A DNA stretch of 64,000 nucleotides from Dracaena cambodiana (GCA_036321105.1 JAYEPQ010000003.1:73885238-73949237), one strand, 5' to 3'; numbered from the stretch's first letter, positions 1 to 14,591 are shown. The notes: generated from the letters alone by a model not told the origin. Program-made: numbers and translations.

Positions 1-1924
<1,924 letters not shown>

Positions 1925-2062
1925 GATGGTAATCGACACGTTCCCAAATTTTAAGTTGTCATATACAAAATTTTGAATTAAAAATAAAAAAATTATTTTT
2001 CTAATTCAAAAAATTGTATAGAATAGTTCAAAATTTAGCTTGTGAACGTGTCCATTACCATC
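1925..2062. mobile_element. small fold-back MITE (family R4)
   Basis: An imperfect palindrome of about 138 bp. It opens with GATGGTAAT and an ACACGTTC block and closes with GAACGTGTCCATTACCATC, around an AT-rich centre in which CAAAATTTTGAATTA is mirrored. Related copies lie at about 26428-26576 and 28133-28280. No coding capacity. The superfamily is not assignable because no clear target duplication is seen. Confidence 0.6.
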
Positions 2063-2460
2063 ATTCACCTACTTCTAAGAACCAAACAGAGCCCAAGTGA
2101 AATACCAAACTAGCAAACGATGATATCCTCAAGATAAGCGATGGTATAACAAAATTGTTTAGAGAAAAAAAAAAAAACTAAAGAATAAATATAAACATAA
2201 AGAATAAAACATTATAGAATAGTTAAGATACTAGACAAGGTGCAATTTGAATTGATGTAGTGAAACTTTGTCAGCTAGTTTTTTTTTTTTTTTTAAGTCT
2301 TAACGCTCACTCGATTTCTCGCAAACCTAACTAAAATAATTAATTACTTGTTTTTACTAAATCCATCAACTACTAGTTTTACAATTTCAATATTTTGCCA
2401 ATTAGAAACTTTGGCCGGAGATTGCTCTCTTGTCCTATTCAATGAGAAAGATCCTCATTA

Positions 2461-2700
2461 GGAGAGTTTCTAAAGGAGCGCACCTTTTTTTTTTCTTCGT
2501 AGTGAGTCCATTTTATAACTATTTGAACGTTTAAAAGTATACATAAAGTGGGCTCACTAGAAAAAGTGGCGCGCTTCTTTGGAAACTCCCCTAATGAGGG
2601 GAGCACACCACTTTTCCTAGTGAGCCCACTTAACAACGGACCAAAAATATACTAATAAATGGGCTCACTATGAAAAATGGTGTGCTCCTTTAGAAACTCC
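2461..2700. mobile_element. composite R2 MITE with 8-bp target duplication
   Basis: The element starts GGAGAGTTTC and ends GAAACTCC. It is flanked on both sides by CCTCATTA (2453-2460 and 2701-2708), a perfect 8-bp target duplication. Internally it contains two head-to-tail inverted-repeat units, so it looks like one copy duplicated or inserted into another. The terminal sequence (GGGAGTTTC, then GAGCACACC and CTAGTGAGCCCA) is shared with the copies at 15515, 18158, 26690, 30774 and 31886. An 8-bp duplication fits a non-autonomous hAT-type element. Confidence 0.75.
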
Positions 2701-2708
2701 CCTCATTA

Positions 2709-3651
2709 GCGGCGGGTGACGAGTTGGTTTGTCTTTTCTTTTTCTTTTTCTTTGTTTTGTTTTTTGTTTTTTCTTTTTCAAGTAACAGGGGTGGGTCTAG
2801 GCACCAGAACCAACGAGGACAGAGTTATTTAGGGGTCGAGTTATCCGGATAGCTCGTTGTGAGTACATAAAATATATAAAATTATTACAAAATAAAATTC
2901 GGTGATAAAATTATAATTTTACAAATTAATATATAATCAAAATATACTTTGATAAATTATTCCTAAGCCTTTATATTGTCTAATATGTCTTTAATTTTTC
3001 GTAAAATAAGAAAAGGAAAAAATATCTGCAAGCTATGAGAATAACTTACCGCTATCCGATAGAAAAAGAACACCTAGTTTCTACCGATAGATTGAAAAAT
3101 AAAATAAAAAAGAATTTCTATAGACCAATTGGAAAAATGTAACGTCGAATGCTCAAAAAACAAACTTCAGTTTTGACTCTTCGAATTTGACCGAAGACAA
3201 ACTTGTAAATTTGAAGAGAGCATACTCATAAAAATTATACTCGCTAAGTTTAAAAAAAAAAAATTTGTCTATTCTGTAAGAGTGAGTCAGCCCTTGTGGT
3301 TAATTAAACACGATCTATAGAAATCACTAAATTTAAATACCAGTTCGAGACATAACTTGCAGTGATTCTGTTGAGATAACAAAACCTAACGAATAAGATA
3401 TTATCTCCTATTCATATATTATGAGTTATTATGATTGAAGAATTAAATTTTATTTTTTTAGTTTAAGTTGTTGAGAATTGTTGAGAGATTTATTGTAACT
3501 AAACTGTAATTTTATTTTATCCTTTTGAATGTCATTATAATTTTATATGTACTTAAACTGAATGAATGAAATGCCATGGAATCCACTTACATCACTTGCA
3601 ATAAAACAAAACAATTGCATTGCAATATATATATATAGAGAGAGAGAGAGA
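2709..3651. other. intergenic, no gene seen
   Basis: Pyrimidine-rich then AT-rich DNA. The segment at about 2787-2860 resembles part of the block upstream of the second NIMIN gene (around 32167). At 3285-3360 there is a weak tRNA-like pair of boxes ending in GTTCGAGAC, which could be a decayed SINE, but this cannot be confirmed. Ends in a short (GA)n tract. Confidence 0.5.
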
Positions 3652-4027
3652 GGATTACTGTAGGTGAGATACCAGGTCAGGAAAATTTACGTGAGGTAGT
3701 AGTCAAAATACAGTAACTCAATAATTTTTCTTCAATTTTTTTTCTAGAATTGGAATCTCTACCTCTTTAATTTTAATAAGATTAAATTTCATAAATTTTG
3801 GAGTTTATTTATACTTTCATTAAGTAGATAGAAAATGTTTACTTATTGAAAACCGTTAAAATTTGTGTCAATTTGATGGATGACCAAATCTAAACTAAAA
3901 CCCAAGAAATTGAGTATGAGTGAACCCTAGGGATTTCGAGATTATAATCCAAAAGAAGATTTTATAAAAAAAAAATATTCGAGATAGTGGAAATAAACTA
4001 TTACTCAGCTCATTTCCATTTTTCTCT
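3652..4027. repeat. dispersed hairpin-ended repeat R1, full copy
   Basis: Begins GGATTACTGTAGGTGAG and ends near CTCATTTCCATT, with a degenerate hairpin near each end. It follows a (TA)n(GA)n tract, as other copies do. Further copies lie at 36522-36893 and 37878-39772. Noncoding; probably a non-autonomous transposon, class unresolved. Confidence 0.65.
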
Positions 4028-4793
4028 ATATGTATATATATGAATTTGACTAAAAATAAACAAATAAATAAATAAAATAAAATTTTCGATGTTTACAAGC
4101 AAATAATTAAATGGAAAGACACATGCAGAAGAAAGATGCTTTATTAATTAATTAATTCATCACGAAAGCGAAAAACTTAAAGATTTATTGTTTGATTGAA
4201 CTTTAACTTAGGGTTTGATGTCGCTGAGGGAACAAACCCAAGCAATGGCGGGAGACGGGCGAAGGAATTTAAAATTATATTATGTTACGTTATTTTATAA
4301 ATAATATTACTTTCGATATAAAAACAAAAATAAAGTGCATGAAGAGATTCTTAACATAACTGGTAATTAAACTCGGCGCAAATTTTATTGGCTAAGACAA
4401 GTATACAGGACATGTGAACTTGTAACAATAGTTTCTTTTAGCCGGCAAAATTTTCAAATATGATGTTCATAATTTTCTATGTCAAAACAATATGAAAAGT
4501 TAAATTGAAACTATCGGGATGGAGACTTGATCATCGGTGACCAATTAATAACACTGCTAGTGTTGTATTTAAAGTTTTATTCCCTCACACCCTGTACTAA
4601 GTTAGAATAAAAAAGCAAGGTTATAAAACTTTATAGCATGTGGCATATTATGACATAAGACAAAAATGTCCATTTCAAGTATTTGAAATAAAAGGCTTAA
4701 TTGTGCCGCTTATGTTTTAAGCAATGAAAAATATATATTGAATATTTTCTATGGAAATTTGCATTAAGTTCGAATCTCATCATCTGTACTGGT
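4028..4793. other. intergenic, no gene seen
   Basis: AT-rich DNA with no supported gene. The stretch GGGTTTGATGTCGCTGAGG at about 4211 is slightly richer in GC but has no sustained open frame. Confidence 0.5.
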
Positions 4794-4985
4794 ACAACAA
4801 TAACAACAAATAACAAAGCCTTTTATCCCAAGTATTTGGAGTAGGCCATATGAACTAAAAGAGAATCACGCTAGATTGTTCACACCATTCATTCCAATTG
4901 AGTAATATGCTTTCATTTAAACATGTAGAATTCATATCTTTTCGAATGATCTCTGTTCATGTTTTCTTCGGTTTTCTATATAGTT
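4794..4985 (-). mobile_element. LINE/SINE 3' end, minus strand
   Basis: Read on the minus strand, the segment carries the characteristic tail CCTACTCCAAATACTTGGG followed by TTG-type repeats (CAACAATAACAACAA on the plus strand at 4794). The same tail ends the LINE fragment at 37069-37531. Only the noncoding 3' portion remains, and its 5' limit is uncertain. Confidence 0.6.
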
Positions 4986-5479
4986 GAAAAATTAAGATAG
5001 TTATTTTAAGGAGTCAAATATGGTAGGTAAAAAAAATGGAAAAAAAAAATTGGAAGATAAGAACCATCTGGAAATTTGACTTTTTCTGAAACTCGAACTC
5101 CCCTAAACATGCATGTTTTTTCAAAAAAAACAGAGAGAGAGAGAGATTGGTCCAAATTTAAGGATTTAAGGCATATCAAGCAAATGCTATGCTCAGATGT
5201 TCAAGCCTATTAAAGTCCACCTAAAAACAATTCAGTCCAAGCACGTCTTCAAATATCAGGAGCCTGTTATGTGGTATTCTAAAAATTATTATTTGAAGCC
5301 TATTAGAGATCTGGCTTTCATAATCAAAACTTTTTTCTCAGTACGTAGAAGGAAACCTTAAGACTTCTGACTTTTAAAATGATGGTAACTTTTAGTGACT
5401 AAACTATTTTATAAATATCCTCTCTCTCAATGAGAAAAATGGATGGATCGAAAAATATTCAAGATTTATGTTATTTTGA

Positions 5480-5770
5480 TACCATATTGACGCCTTGAAG
5501 TCCTTCTCACTATAGCAAAACTCCGAAGTTACGGAGTTATGGTGAGGATTTAAGGAAATTGCAATGTATTTTAATAAGGGACATTTTTGGACAGAAACCA
5601 GGATTTTACGTAGTGGTTATAGAGTTATAGTGAGTATTGAGGAAAATTGTTATGTATTTTAGTATGGCTCAGCATGTTGAAGGTCTATTTTTTGACAGAA
5701 ATCAGGGTAATAAATGTGTCCCCGGCATGATAGGATTTTAACATGTGTTGCTCTGATAGCATATTGAAGA
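5480..5770 (-). mobile_element. TRIM-like element remnant, minus strand
   Basis: Two diverged copies of a short LTR-like block (CAAAACTCCGAAGTTACGG, ending in TTGTATTTTA) lie around an internal part. That part holds GTTGCTCTGATAGCAT at about 5741, close to the reverse complement of the initiator-Met primer binding site TGGTATCAGAGC. Better copies are at 20007, 33690 and 35669. Confidence 0.5.
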
Positions 5771-6657
5771 CCTTGCCACTGCAGCAAAACTCTGAAATTA
5801 CGATGATGATTGAGGAAAATTATCTTGTATTTTAAGATTCTCTCCAGCTTATTATCGATTTGTCTTCTAATCTGGTGGAGGTGGGAAGGTATTTTATAGG
5901 TGTTTTGATAAATCTTGAATATCTTCTCTTTCCATCTATGTAGATAGGAGAGAATCAGGGAAGATTTGATAAGTTTTTAACTCTATTAAAAATTTGGTTG
6001 TCATCTAGATAGATTTTGCACTCGTAAGCTATTCATCAGTGGGTTTTAAATTACGTGGATTTTAGACCTTGCCACTGCAACAAAACTGTGAAGTTACGGT
6101 GAGAATCGAGAAACATTATCTTGTATTTTAGGACTCTCTCTAGCTTATTATCGATTTGTCTTCTCTTCTGGTGGAGATGGGAAGGTATTTTATAGGTGTT
6201 TTGATAAATCTTGAATATCTTCTCTTGCCGTCTATGTAGATAGGAGGGATTCATGGAAGATTTGATAAGTTTTTAACTCTATTAAAAAATTGGTTGTCAT
6301 CTAAATAGATTTTGCACTCGTAAGCTTTTCATCAGTGAGTTTAAGTTACGTGAATTTTAGACTTTACCACTGCAACAAAACTCTGAAGTTACGGTAAGAA
6401 TTGAGGGAGATTATCTTGTTGTATTTTAGGACTCTCTCTAGCTTATTATCAATTTGTCTTCTCATCCAATGGAGGTGGGAAGGTATTTCATAGGCGTTTT
6501 TGGTAAATCTTGAATACCTTCTCTTCCCATCTATGTTGATAGGAGAGATTCATGGAAGATTTGATAAGTTCTTAACTCTATTCAAGATTCGGTTGTCATC
6601 TATATAGATTTTGCACTCGTAAGCTTTTCATCAGTGAGTCTTAAGTTGCATGGATTT
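5771..6657. repeat. tandem triplication, period about 296 bp
   Basis: Three head-to-tail units start at about 5771, 6067 and 6362 with CCTTGCCACTGC or CTTTACCACTGC. Each runs through a shared CTCTAGCTTATTATC segment, a GGAGGTGGGAAGGTATTT segment and a TTTTGCACTCGTAAGC segment. The unit start is related to the TRIM LTR just upstream. Units differ by scattered substitutions. The open frame on the minus strand across the second unit is incidental. Confidence 0.85.
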
Positions 6658-9600
6658 ATATGTTGGTGCAAAAAATCTCTTGAGAATACAACTATATATA
6701 ACATGATTAATTTTCCAAAATTAGATCCTCAATCGAAATCAGGAGGAGCCAAACTTGAAATTTGGTGCTACAAAGTCAATGAGAGGGTTGGTTGACTCGC
6801 TCAACAATTGTTGGTAGAGAGGCCGTAAGATTATCTAATGTGGTTGGCGGTCTAATGGTTTCTCGGAACATGTGGCCCATTAGACTGGTCCACGGGTGGA
6901 GATGGAGATGGAGATAGAGATGGAGATGGATTAGATGGATTGGTCCATGAGTGGTATGGCAATCTATTTCTCGAGTTAAGGGGAGTGACTTTTGTCTAAT
7001 CATGTTGCATCAGGCTCAGGTCGTTACTAGGTCAACAAAGAATTTTTGCTTGTTGATTATATTGATGATGCAGGACGAAAGCGATTTAGGGTTTGTGATG
7101 GAAAATTGGGGAAGAAATTAGGATTTTAGTAATAAATTAGGGTTTTTGGATTTCACGTCCAAGCGAATCGCATGCCCACTCCGACTCATTGGAAAGGCGA
7201 ATCACTCGCCCACTCCGATTCATCTTGCTCAGAGGAAAGATTTAGAAAAAGTCAAATCACATACACTCAATTTTTATAATCATATATATAGAAAATCATA
7301 ATACAATAAGATAATAATAAATATTTTAAAATCTAATCAAATTTCTAATCAAATCTAATTAAATCTAACTAAATAACTAATTTTATTTCTATAAGTTGAT
7401 TCCTTGAATTTTTTTGTATTTTGATTTCTTATATCTACATAGATATTCTGTCTGGCATTACATTATTGCATTAATTTCGGATAATATTGAAGAAATTAAT
7501 TTAATAATAGGAAATATTGATGAAATAAATAGAACATGAAATGGTAGATTCAATTGCTTTTAGAATAACAGTTGACCGTTTAAAGCTTAATAACTCAAAT
7601 CAAGTTAAAATCATCTAAAGGAAATAAACAATATTTAATGCATATGATAAAGTATAATCTTTACTTCATATAATTTCCAGAGTGGTTGATGCATTATTGT
7701 GCCCTAAAAAAAAAACTTATAATTATCATTTTTAAAAATTGGATCACCTCTGCATTTTCGATAGATCAGAGACATTTCAAATAACACATGGGCTTTTTTT
7801 TGGGCTTTGGTTATTTTCCATTATTGGGATTCGTTTCGGCCCACTCCCAAGCGAACACCAAGAGAGTTGGGCTTTTTTTAAATCATCCCTAATTCTTGAC
7901 ATGTTGGAATTTAGGCCCATACAAACAATGAGCAGATCAGATTCTGTACACGAGTCTGAGTCTACATCATTTTCAAATAACTCGGACCCACCCATTTGCA
8001 ACCCGAACAAAAATTTATTAGAGTATGCGATTATTGATTCTCCTAATCTTTCTCCTGTCATGTTAGCCACATTAATTAATTATCTTTATAAAGTTCTTAA
8101 AGCAACCATTGTCGTCTAATGAAGATGAGACTTAAGTTAAAGTGCTGACATTCAAGCTCTTTTTTCCACGCAAGAGGGCTTATTTGACCAAAAAGAAAAT
8201 AGACCAGACTCCAATCTCCAAGGACTAATCCCCAAATTAATTAGACAAAGTAGCTTTAGTCCAGCGCTAATTTTCTCATTTAGCTAATCTTCTACTACTT
8301 AATTATAATAATAATAATCTTTGGCCAGGCTGGCGTTGCTCGTGCCGCGAGTTCCCACCAACCCAACCCAACCCAACGCAAACCCATCCCATGTCCGACT
8401 CTACTTTTTCCAGTAGGTAATTTTACAATTGCACCCTTGAAAATTTAATTATTGCAATATATACTTTTAAAATTCTTAATTTGTCATAATTTTATTTCCC
8501 TTTGAAACATTCTAGCAGGTAGATAGGTCAAAGTCAGAAAAAGAATCGTTAACAAATTTCCATAAAGTTATCTATGATTCTTAAACAAGATTTTGTATTA
8601 ATATAAGAACAAATATAATTTATAATTTTTGCTTGATATAATTTGTATGTATAATTTAAAGAAATTATCAATATAATACGTATAATAAATAGTATAACAA
8701 TGCGTGATAGTCGAAAACATCAATGAGTTTTTTAGATGATAGATAGACAGATAGAAGTCAACAAACAATTTCAACAATATATCTAAATATTAAGAGGAAA
8801 AAAATTATATCACTGATAATTAAAATAGCTAGGTTTTACTTTCATTATTAAATTTCCTTAGCTTGCAGCGTATGGATCCTAGTTTCGAACATGGTTCGTA
8901 GTTTCGAACAATTTCTGGTTCGGCTTACCTCTTATCTCATCAACTATTAGATAAATAAATGCATAAAATAATGTCAAATTACCAAGAGCATTGGAGATGT
9001 TTTAGAGGGATATTTCTAAATGAGCATGATACTGGGGTTAGTGAGCATATCTTTTAAGTCGGATATTAAGTTGGATATTAGTCATTGTACGGTTAGAACT
9101 TTAATTTTTAAACAGTTATAATATCATTCAGATAATAATACCAATTGGCCCATAAGAAAAGGTCAATAACTTTTTTTTTTTTTTTTTTCTATATTTTAGA
9201 GGTGGGGACACTAAAGCCAGCGGTGTGTTCAATAGAATTGCATCTCAAAAGGAAGATTGTTTACAGGTGCCCTTCAAATATCCTTAACGGTGGGCCCCAT
9301 GTGGAAGTGAGATGGTGCACCAGGAATTGGGTGCCGTGCCACAGCTTTGAGGGGATCCCATCCCCATCGGTGAGGCTACGTGGGTGGGCCCCCGACAGTG
9401 ACATGTGCCGCTGCACGAACTGTCCCCTCCTACTCGTGCTCTCTGCATCTCGGGAGAGGACAAAATATTTTTTTAGTCCCACATCGGTTGCTTGATAAAC
9501 TTTCCCACGCTTCTAAACAATTGCGCCCCCTCCATCTTATCAACAGCCGTAGCATCTCCTATAAAATCCTTTATTTTTTTATTCCTGTAGAAAAAGAAAG

Positions 9601-10323
9601 AGTTTGACGCGGCCATGGCGTGTGGTGGTCTCCAGCGGAGGATCACGTGTTTGAATTATTATTCAAAACCACTGATTTTTCTCTTTTGTTTATTTAGAAA
9701 TATTATTTTATTTTGAATTATTTTTATTTTGGATGCGCCGAGATTAGATCCAATCCCGAAGGACTCCAAACTCTGTCCGCTAGCTTCTTGTTGGCGTGAA
9801 GCGGTGGCGTGTGCACAAAGGGAATTATGCGGCGGTCCGCATGGGCTTTTGCTTTTGAGTCGTGGGTTGTGGCCACTGGTTAATAAAAGTTGCGGACTCC
9901 TAGTATTATCGTTGCACATTGGGCCTCTGCGGGAAAGTACAGGAAGAAGAAGGGGGGGTTTCTAAATGAGCACACCACGTTTCGTAATTTTTCATAGGAT
10001 TACTTCAACGTTTTCGTAATTTTTCATATATTGGTTCCACTACGAGTAAACACTATTGGAGCCTTTGTATTATCTTTAGGATTAATTAAAATAGCAATTT
10101 ATGTCCGATGTGGATTGTAATATTTATATTCTCTGTCGAATTTTACGTGTAGTTAAACCCTCTAAACTTAAATAGAATGATGATACCTTAAAATTCGACA
10201 GCAAATGAACTAAACATGGCTCAAATTGTCCAAATTATCACTAATTGAAATAAATTGAGATGATATTTAAAAAAATAAATTGAGATAATATTGTAAAAAA
10301 ATTCGAAACACATGATAGTTCTT
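6658..10323. other. intergenic, no supported gene
   Basis: It contains a GAGATG hexamer run (6900-6930), AT-rich DNA, a GC-richer stretch at 9260-9460 and another at 9730-9950. A lone R2-type left end lies at about 9955-9985 (GGTTTCTAAATGAGCACACC). A 126-codon open frame at 7739-8119 begins with TTG and shows no domain or gene signals, so it is not called. The GC-rich blocks resemble decayed promoter or first-exon DNA, but no reading frame or splice pattern could be supported. Confidence 0.5.
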
Positions 10324-10326
10324 TTA

Positions 10327-10900
10327 GACTGTGTTCGGATTGAGGGAAAATAAAGGAAAAGAAAATGAAAGGAAAAGTTGCTTTCTATTGTTTTGTTAAA
10401 AGAAAAATTAGAGAAAAAATAAAAGGAAGAGAAAGTTAGAGAAAATGTATTAAGTTTTTTTTCTTTTTCTTTTTCTTCCTCAAACCCAGGAGAAAATGAA
10501 AGAAAAAGAAAGTTAAGAGAAAAAAGAAAAAGGAAGAAAATTTTTTGCAGAAATTTCCTTTTAATTTTAGTCCCAAAATATTTTTAACTTTTGTGAAGTT
10601 GGACCATTTGGTTATTATATGCTTAATTATTTAAAAATTAAAAATTATATCAATAATATGTAAATTAATATTAAAATTTTCTATAGTTTAATTAGAATTA
10701 TATTTTTCTTTTAATTTTCTATTGAGTAACCAAATATAAGAAACTGCTTTCTTCTAAAATTTCCTTGAGATTTTTTTCTTCATTTTCTTTCTAACCAAAA
10801 ATAAAAAAGGAAACCAATTTTCATATCATGTTCTTTCCTTTTCTCTTTCCCTTTCCTTTTCTTTTCTTTTCCTTCATTTTCCCTCAATCCAAACACAACC
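10327..10900. mobile_element. PIF/Harbinger-type MITE
   Basis: Terminal inverted repeats of about 35-40 bp. The left end reads GACTGTGTTCGGATTGAGGG; the right end is its near-complement, finishing CCTCAATCCAAACACAACC. It is flanked by TTA on both sides (10324-10326 and 10901-10903), the 3-bp duplication typical of Harbinger elements. The interior is rich in GGAAAAGAAA-type purine runs and has no coding capacity. Confidence 0.75.
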
Positions 10901-10903
10901 TTA

Positions 10904-11520
10904 CTCATACAGCAAATTTTGGTGGCTATCATGGCCAAGAGGTACCTGCCCTTTTCCTTTTGTTGCTAGAGAACTGTTTGATGTACCAATATCCAAAGAG
11001 TGAGAGACAATTGATGAAAAACGAGAGAGAGAGGGGGGGGGGGGGGGGGGGATGTTATAGAGGGAGGAGAGGGGAGATTGAAGAGAAGCAAATAAGAAAG
11101 GAATTTGTTGGTGTGAAGATTAAAGGAAGAAGAAAAGAGTATTTTCAGATTTAAAATTTTTCTGTATATGTTTTATTTTTAATCTGAGTGACTATATTAA
11201 ACTGTTATCTAATTCCTTTAAGTTTAAGATGGTCTAATTGCGAATAAAATTTGATATGGACATAAGTGTTACAATTCCTACAATACAAGAGTAGTGTATA
11301 CTTTTATTAGATTCAAAATTTTTCTATATATATTTTATTTTTAATCTGAATGACTATATCAAACTGTTATCTAACTCCTTTAAGTTTAAGAAGGTCAATT
11401 GCGAATAAAATTTGATATGGGCATAAGTGCTACAATTCTTACAATACAAAAGTTGTTTTTGTAATTAGTCCTTATCTTTAAAAGAGTCACTATTTTCGTC
11501 ACCATCCTATTAAAAAATAT
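10904..11520. other. intergenic with a local direct repeat and a G run
   Basis: A homopolymer run of G lies at 11034-11051. Two direct copies of a segment of roughly 130 bp (about 11153-11285 and 11311-11445) share a TTTATTTTTAATCTGA motif and a CTTTAAGTTTAAG motif. No gene seen. Confidence 0.55.
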
Positions 11521-11737
11521 GATTAATTACACTTAGACCCTCTGTAGTATGGGACATGTAACACTTAAACCCCATGAAGTTTAAAACTCTCACTTAGACC
11601 CCTGAAGTATCTAAATCACTGTGTTTTAATTACATTCAGACCCCCTGGTCCAGGGGGTCTCAGTGAGAGTTTTAAACTTCAGGGGGTCTAAATGTTACAT
11701 GTCCCATACTTCAGGGGGTCTGAGTGTAATTAACCCT
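11521..11737. mobile_element. palindromic MITE
   Basis: Arms of about 100 bp face each other. The left arm has TTAATTACACTTAGACC and TATGGGACATGTAACA; the right arm mirrors it and ends GGGGGTCTGAGTGTAATTAA. No coding capacity. Flanks are A/T runs, so the target duplication cannot be read securely. Confidence 0.7.
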
Positions 11738-11758
11738 AAAAATATATATATATATTAC

Positions 11759-13218
11759 TAGACGTGGCAAGTGGATCGTACCCGCCACGGCCCGGGCACA
11801 GCACGTCCGGCCGGGCTCGGCCCACTAGGCACGTGCCGTGCCCAGGTCGAGGCGTGACGACACTTTTTTTTAAAATTTTTAAAACAATATTAAGTTGATT
11901 ATTAAGTAAGTTTAATTGAATAGTAAACTTAATTTAAATAGTTTTAACAAAAAAAAATAGGCATGGCAAGTGGACCGTGCCCGGCATAGCCTAAGCAGGG
12001 GTCATGCCTGGCACGAGCGTGCCGTGCCAGGCGCGACACGTCCTAATTTTAGTATGTGCCGTGCCCGGGCGTTGACCCGGGCTCAGCCCGGCGGCATGGT
12101 CCGCTGGACACGTGCCGTGCTCGGGTCGAGGCGTATCGGCATGTTTTTTTAATTTTTTTTAAAAAAATATTAAGTTGATTATTAAGCTAGTTTAATATAA
12201 TAGTTAACTTAATCTAATTAATTTTAATAAGAAAAAAATGATAGTAAATTTTTTTTTATTACATTGACATAATTAATCTATAAATTTCTTTAGAAATCAT
12301 ACAAAGACCAAACAGAGAGGAGAGAATCTTGGCAGTTATTCTCAACTTATTCTTAATATTTTTTTTCCAATATATTTATAAGTTAAAAAAATTACATGGA
12401 AAAATTTATAAATATAGAAATTAGAAAAAAATTCATTTATCCTTTGGTGAGTTCTCTACTTCTATTTCGTTGGACGATCTTTATTCACTTTCTTTTGCGT
12501 TGAGTCAATCTTTCAAGTAAACACACATCTCCAATGTGTTTGCTACTATCGAGCTCCGCCACTCCGTGAGCATTCTACTACTTGCACTAAAAATAGACTC
12601 CGATGGTACTGTAGACACCGGAGGATTTAATAGATCACAGACCATATTGGAAAGCACATGATATATTTTTTTCCTGTGATTTACATTATGCCAAAATATC
12701 AAAACCTTCATAATTTTTAGGGGATAAGTCATCTTTATAGTCGGTCCTTTCTAAATAATAATGTAGTTCATTAAAATATGTATTAAATTGCTTAACCTTT
12801 TTTGGGTAAAATACGGATGATATTATTGGATTTCGGGTTTGCCTAGTAGTTGGTTCATTTGTAGATTGTGTTTTATCACCATACATATCTTCATGTGTAT
12901 AGTACATAATATCTAAACAAATTTTAATATTATTAAATAAATTCCTAACATTATCTTCATAACACATATTTTTATTAAATAAATCAATTAAAAATTTAAG
13001 TCCATCTAACTCACAACGAGAATCTACAACAATTTTAAAATACAGTCAGTATGGAAAAAGTCTAACGGCTATAACGGCTAGTTTTTTTTTTAAAAACTTA
13101 TCTGTGTCCGGACAGGCCGAGCCATGCTAACAGCTTGGATAACCCCAGCTCAGGCCGGGCACGACACGGCTTAGATGTGCCGGACCGGGCGGCACGCCCG
13201 GCCCACTTGCCACTCCTA
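11759..13218 (-). mobile_element. decayed hAT transposon with perfect 8-bp target duplication
   Basis: Terminal inverted repeats TAGACGTGGCAAGTGG (left) and the complement of TAGGAGTGGCAAGTGG (right). The target duplication TATATTAC is perfect (11751-11758 and 13219-13226). GC-rich subterminal DNA with repeated GCCCGGGCACGGC-like words lies at both ends, and the left end appears twice (11759-11870 and about 11957-12150). It encloses the remains of a transposase on the minus strand. At 1.46 kb it is shorter than autonomous plant hAT elements, so it is an internally deleted, inactive copy. Confidence 0.9.
12505..12967 (-). pseudogene. hAT transposase C-terminal fragment, frameshifted
   Basis: Two overlapping minus-strand frames (12967-12686 and 12732-12505) together match the C-terminal dimerisation region of hAT transposases. 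The first carries YFNELHYYLE and ends in NYEGFDILA. The second carries the typical LLNPPVSTVPSESIFSA, then LTEWRSS and a terminal CVYLKD. A frameshift near 12700 separates them, and the catalytic N-terminal two thirds are absent. A sister remnant is at 23735-24190. Confidence 0.85.
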
Positions 13219-13226
13219 TATATTAC

Positions 13227-14051
13227 CTTAGAAAAAAGAAAAGAATATAATATCATATTCTAAATTTATTATTCTCCCAATTACCGTTTAATTATTTTTA
13301 TACTTTAATTATTACTTCCTCCATTAGGATAGAGTAATATTTTTTTGCAAGAATGTGTCCCAAACTTACTTGTCAATTATGGATTCCAAAACAAATGTTT
13401 TGTTCCAATTTAGTTTTAATTAATATTAAGGAATGTTATATTATAAAACCCATTAACTTTATTTTTATTACTAAAATACCATAATTTTTTTGTTTTTACC
13501 AATTCCAATATTGGCAAATACATAATTTTAAATGTTAATGGTTATCTATCCTTAATAGACTTTTTTTTTTTTTCTAAAGTGTGTAATTGGTTAAAAACGA
13601 CCACTAAAATCAGTGGGAGTATACTTCAGAATCCCATAAGCTATCTTATTGCAATATTATATTTCACAATCCAACTTATTTTTCTTAATTTTTTAATGAT
13701 AATATACAAAATATGTGGAATCAATCTTAGAGAATCATGATTTGAAGTAGAATTATCAAATTTAGTAATTTATCAAGAACTGTACCAAATTTTGATGTGT
13801 TGGATCAACATTCCATGTATCTACTAGAAATGAATTTTCGGTTGAATCATCGTAACACCATAATATATTGATTTTTAATAAAAGTTCTACTGAGCTCTTT
13901 TTACTAATAAGATATAAAATACTCAAATAAGTACAAATTCTATTGACTCTACTATTCCTATCCTTATAATTTTCGCTCTCAATGCTGTAATGGCCGTATC
14001 GTGAGAAGTTGGTCTAAGGCAAATTTTTCAACAGAGTTTAATTATTGTAAA
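13227..14051. other. intergenic, no gene seen
   Basis: AT-rich sequence without motifs, sustained frames or clear repeat boundaries. Confidence 0.5.
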
Positions 14052-14060
14052 TATTATTTT

Positions 14061-14591
14061 GGGATATTTACTAGTTTGTCCCTCAAAGTTTTATATATTA
14101 TGATTTTGCCCCCCAAATCTTCATATTTAGGATTTTGTCTCCGAAATCTCATAAGTTATAACAATTTAATCCCTCTCTCTAACACAGTTAAATATTTGAC
14201 CATTTTACCTCTCTTTTCCTCTTCTATTTTCCTCCTCTCTTCTTCTTCTCTCTTCCTCCTCTCTTCATTATTTCTCCTCTCTTCTTTCTTCTCTCTTCCT
14301 CCTCTCTTCTCCTCTCTTCCCTAACACAGTTAAATACTAAAAGAAGAGAGGAGAAAGAAAAAAGGAGAAATAATGAAGAAAAGGAGAATAGAGGAGGAAG
14401 AGAGAAGAAGAAGAGATGAGGAAAATAAAAGAGGAAAAGAGGAATAAAATGGTCAAATATTTAATTGTGTTAGAGAAGGGGACTAAATTGTTGTAACTTA
14501 TGAGATTTGGAGGGCAAAATCCTAAATATGAAGATTTGGGAGGCAAAATCATAATATATAAAGATTTGAGAGACAAACCAGTAAATATCCC
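14061..14591. mobile_element. fold-back Mutator-like MITE with perfect 9-bp target duplication
   Basis: Two arms of about 250 bp form a nearly complete hairpin. The left end is GGGATATTTACTAGTTTGTC; the right end is its complement with few changes. The flanks carry TATTATTTT on both sides (14052-14060 and 14592-14600), a perfect 9-bp duplication as made by Mutator-type transposases. The centre is a TCTTCCTCCTC polypyrimidine block mirrored by a GGAGGAAGAG block. The open frames on both strands are products of the repeat. Confidence 0.88.

Noticed and set aside
3285..3360. tRNA-like A and B box pair
   Set aside because: No cloverleaf could be drawn and no tail or duplication was found; at best a decayed SINE.
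7739..8119. 126-codon plus-strand frame
   Set aside because: Begins at TTG, has no gene signals and no recognisable motif; the region is AT-rich intergenic DNA.
9145..9965. Overlapping GC-rich frames suggesting an exon
   Set aside because: Frames conflict on both strands, no splice-consistent model and no motif could be supported.
14001..14576. Similar open frames on both strands (IMILPPKSSYLGFC)
   Set aside because: Both come from the arms of the 531-bp fold-back element, so the match is the inverted repeat itself.
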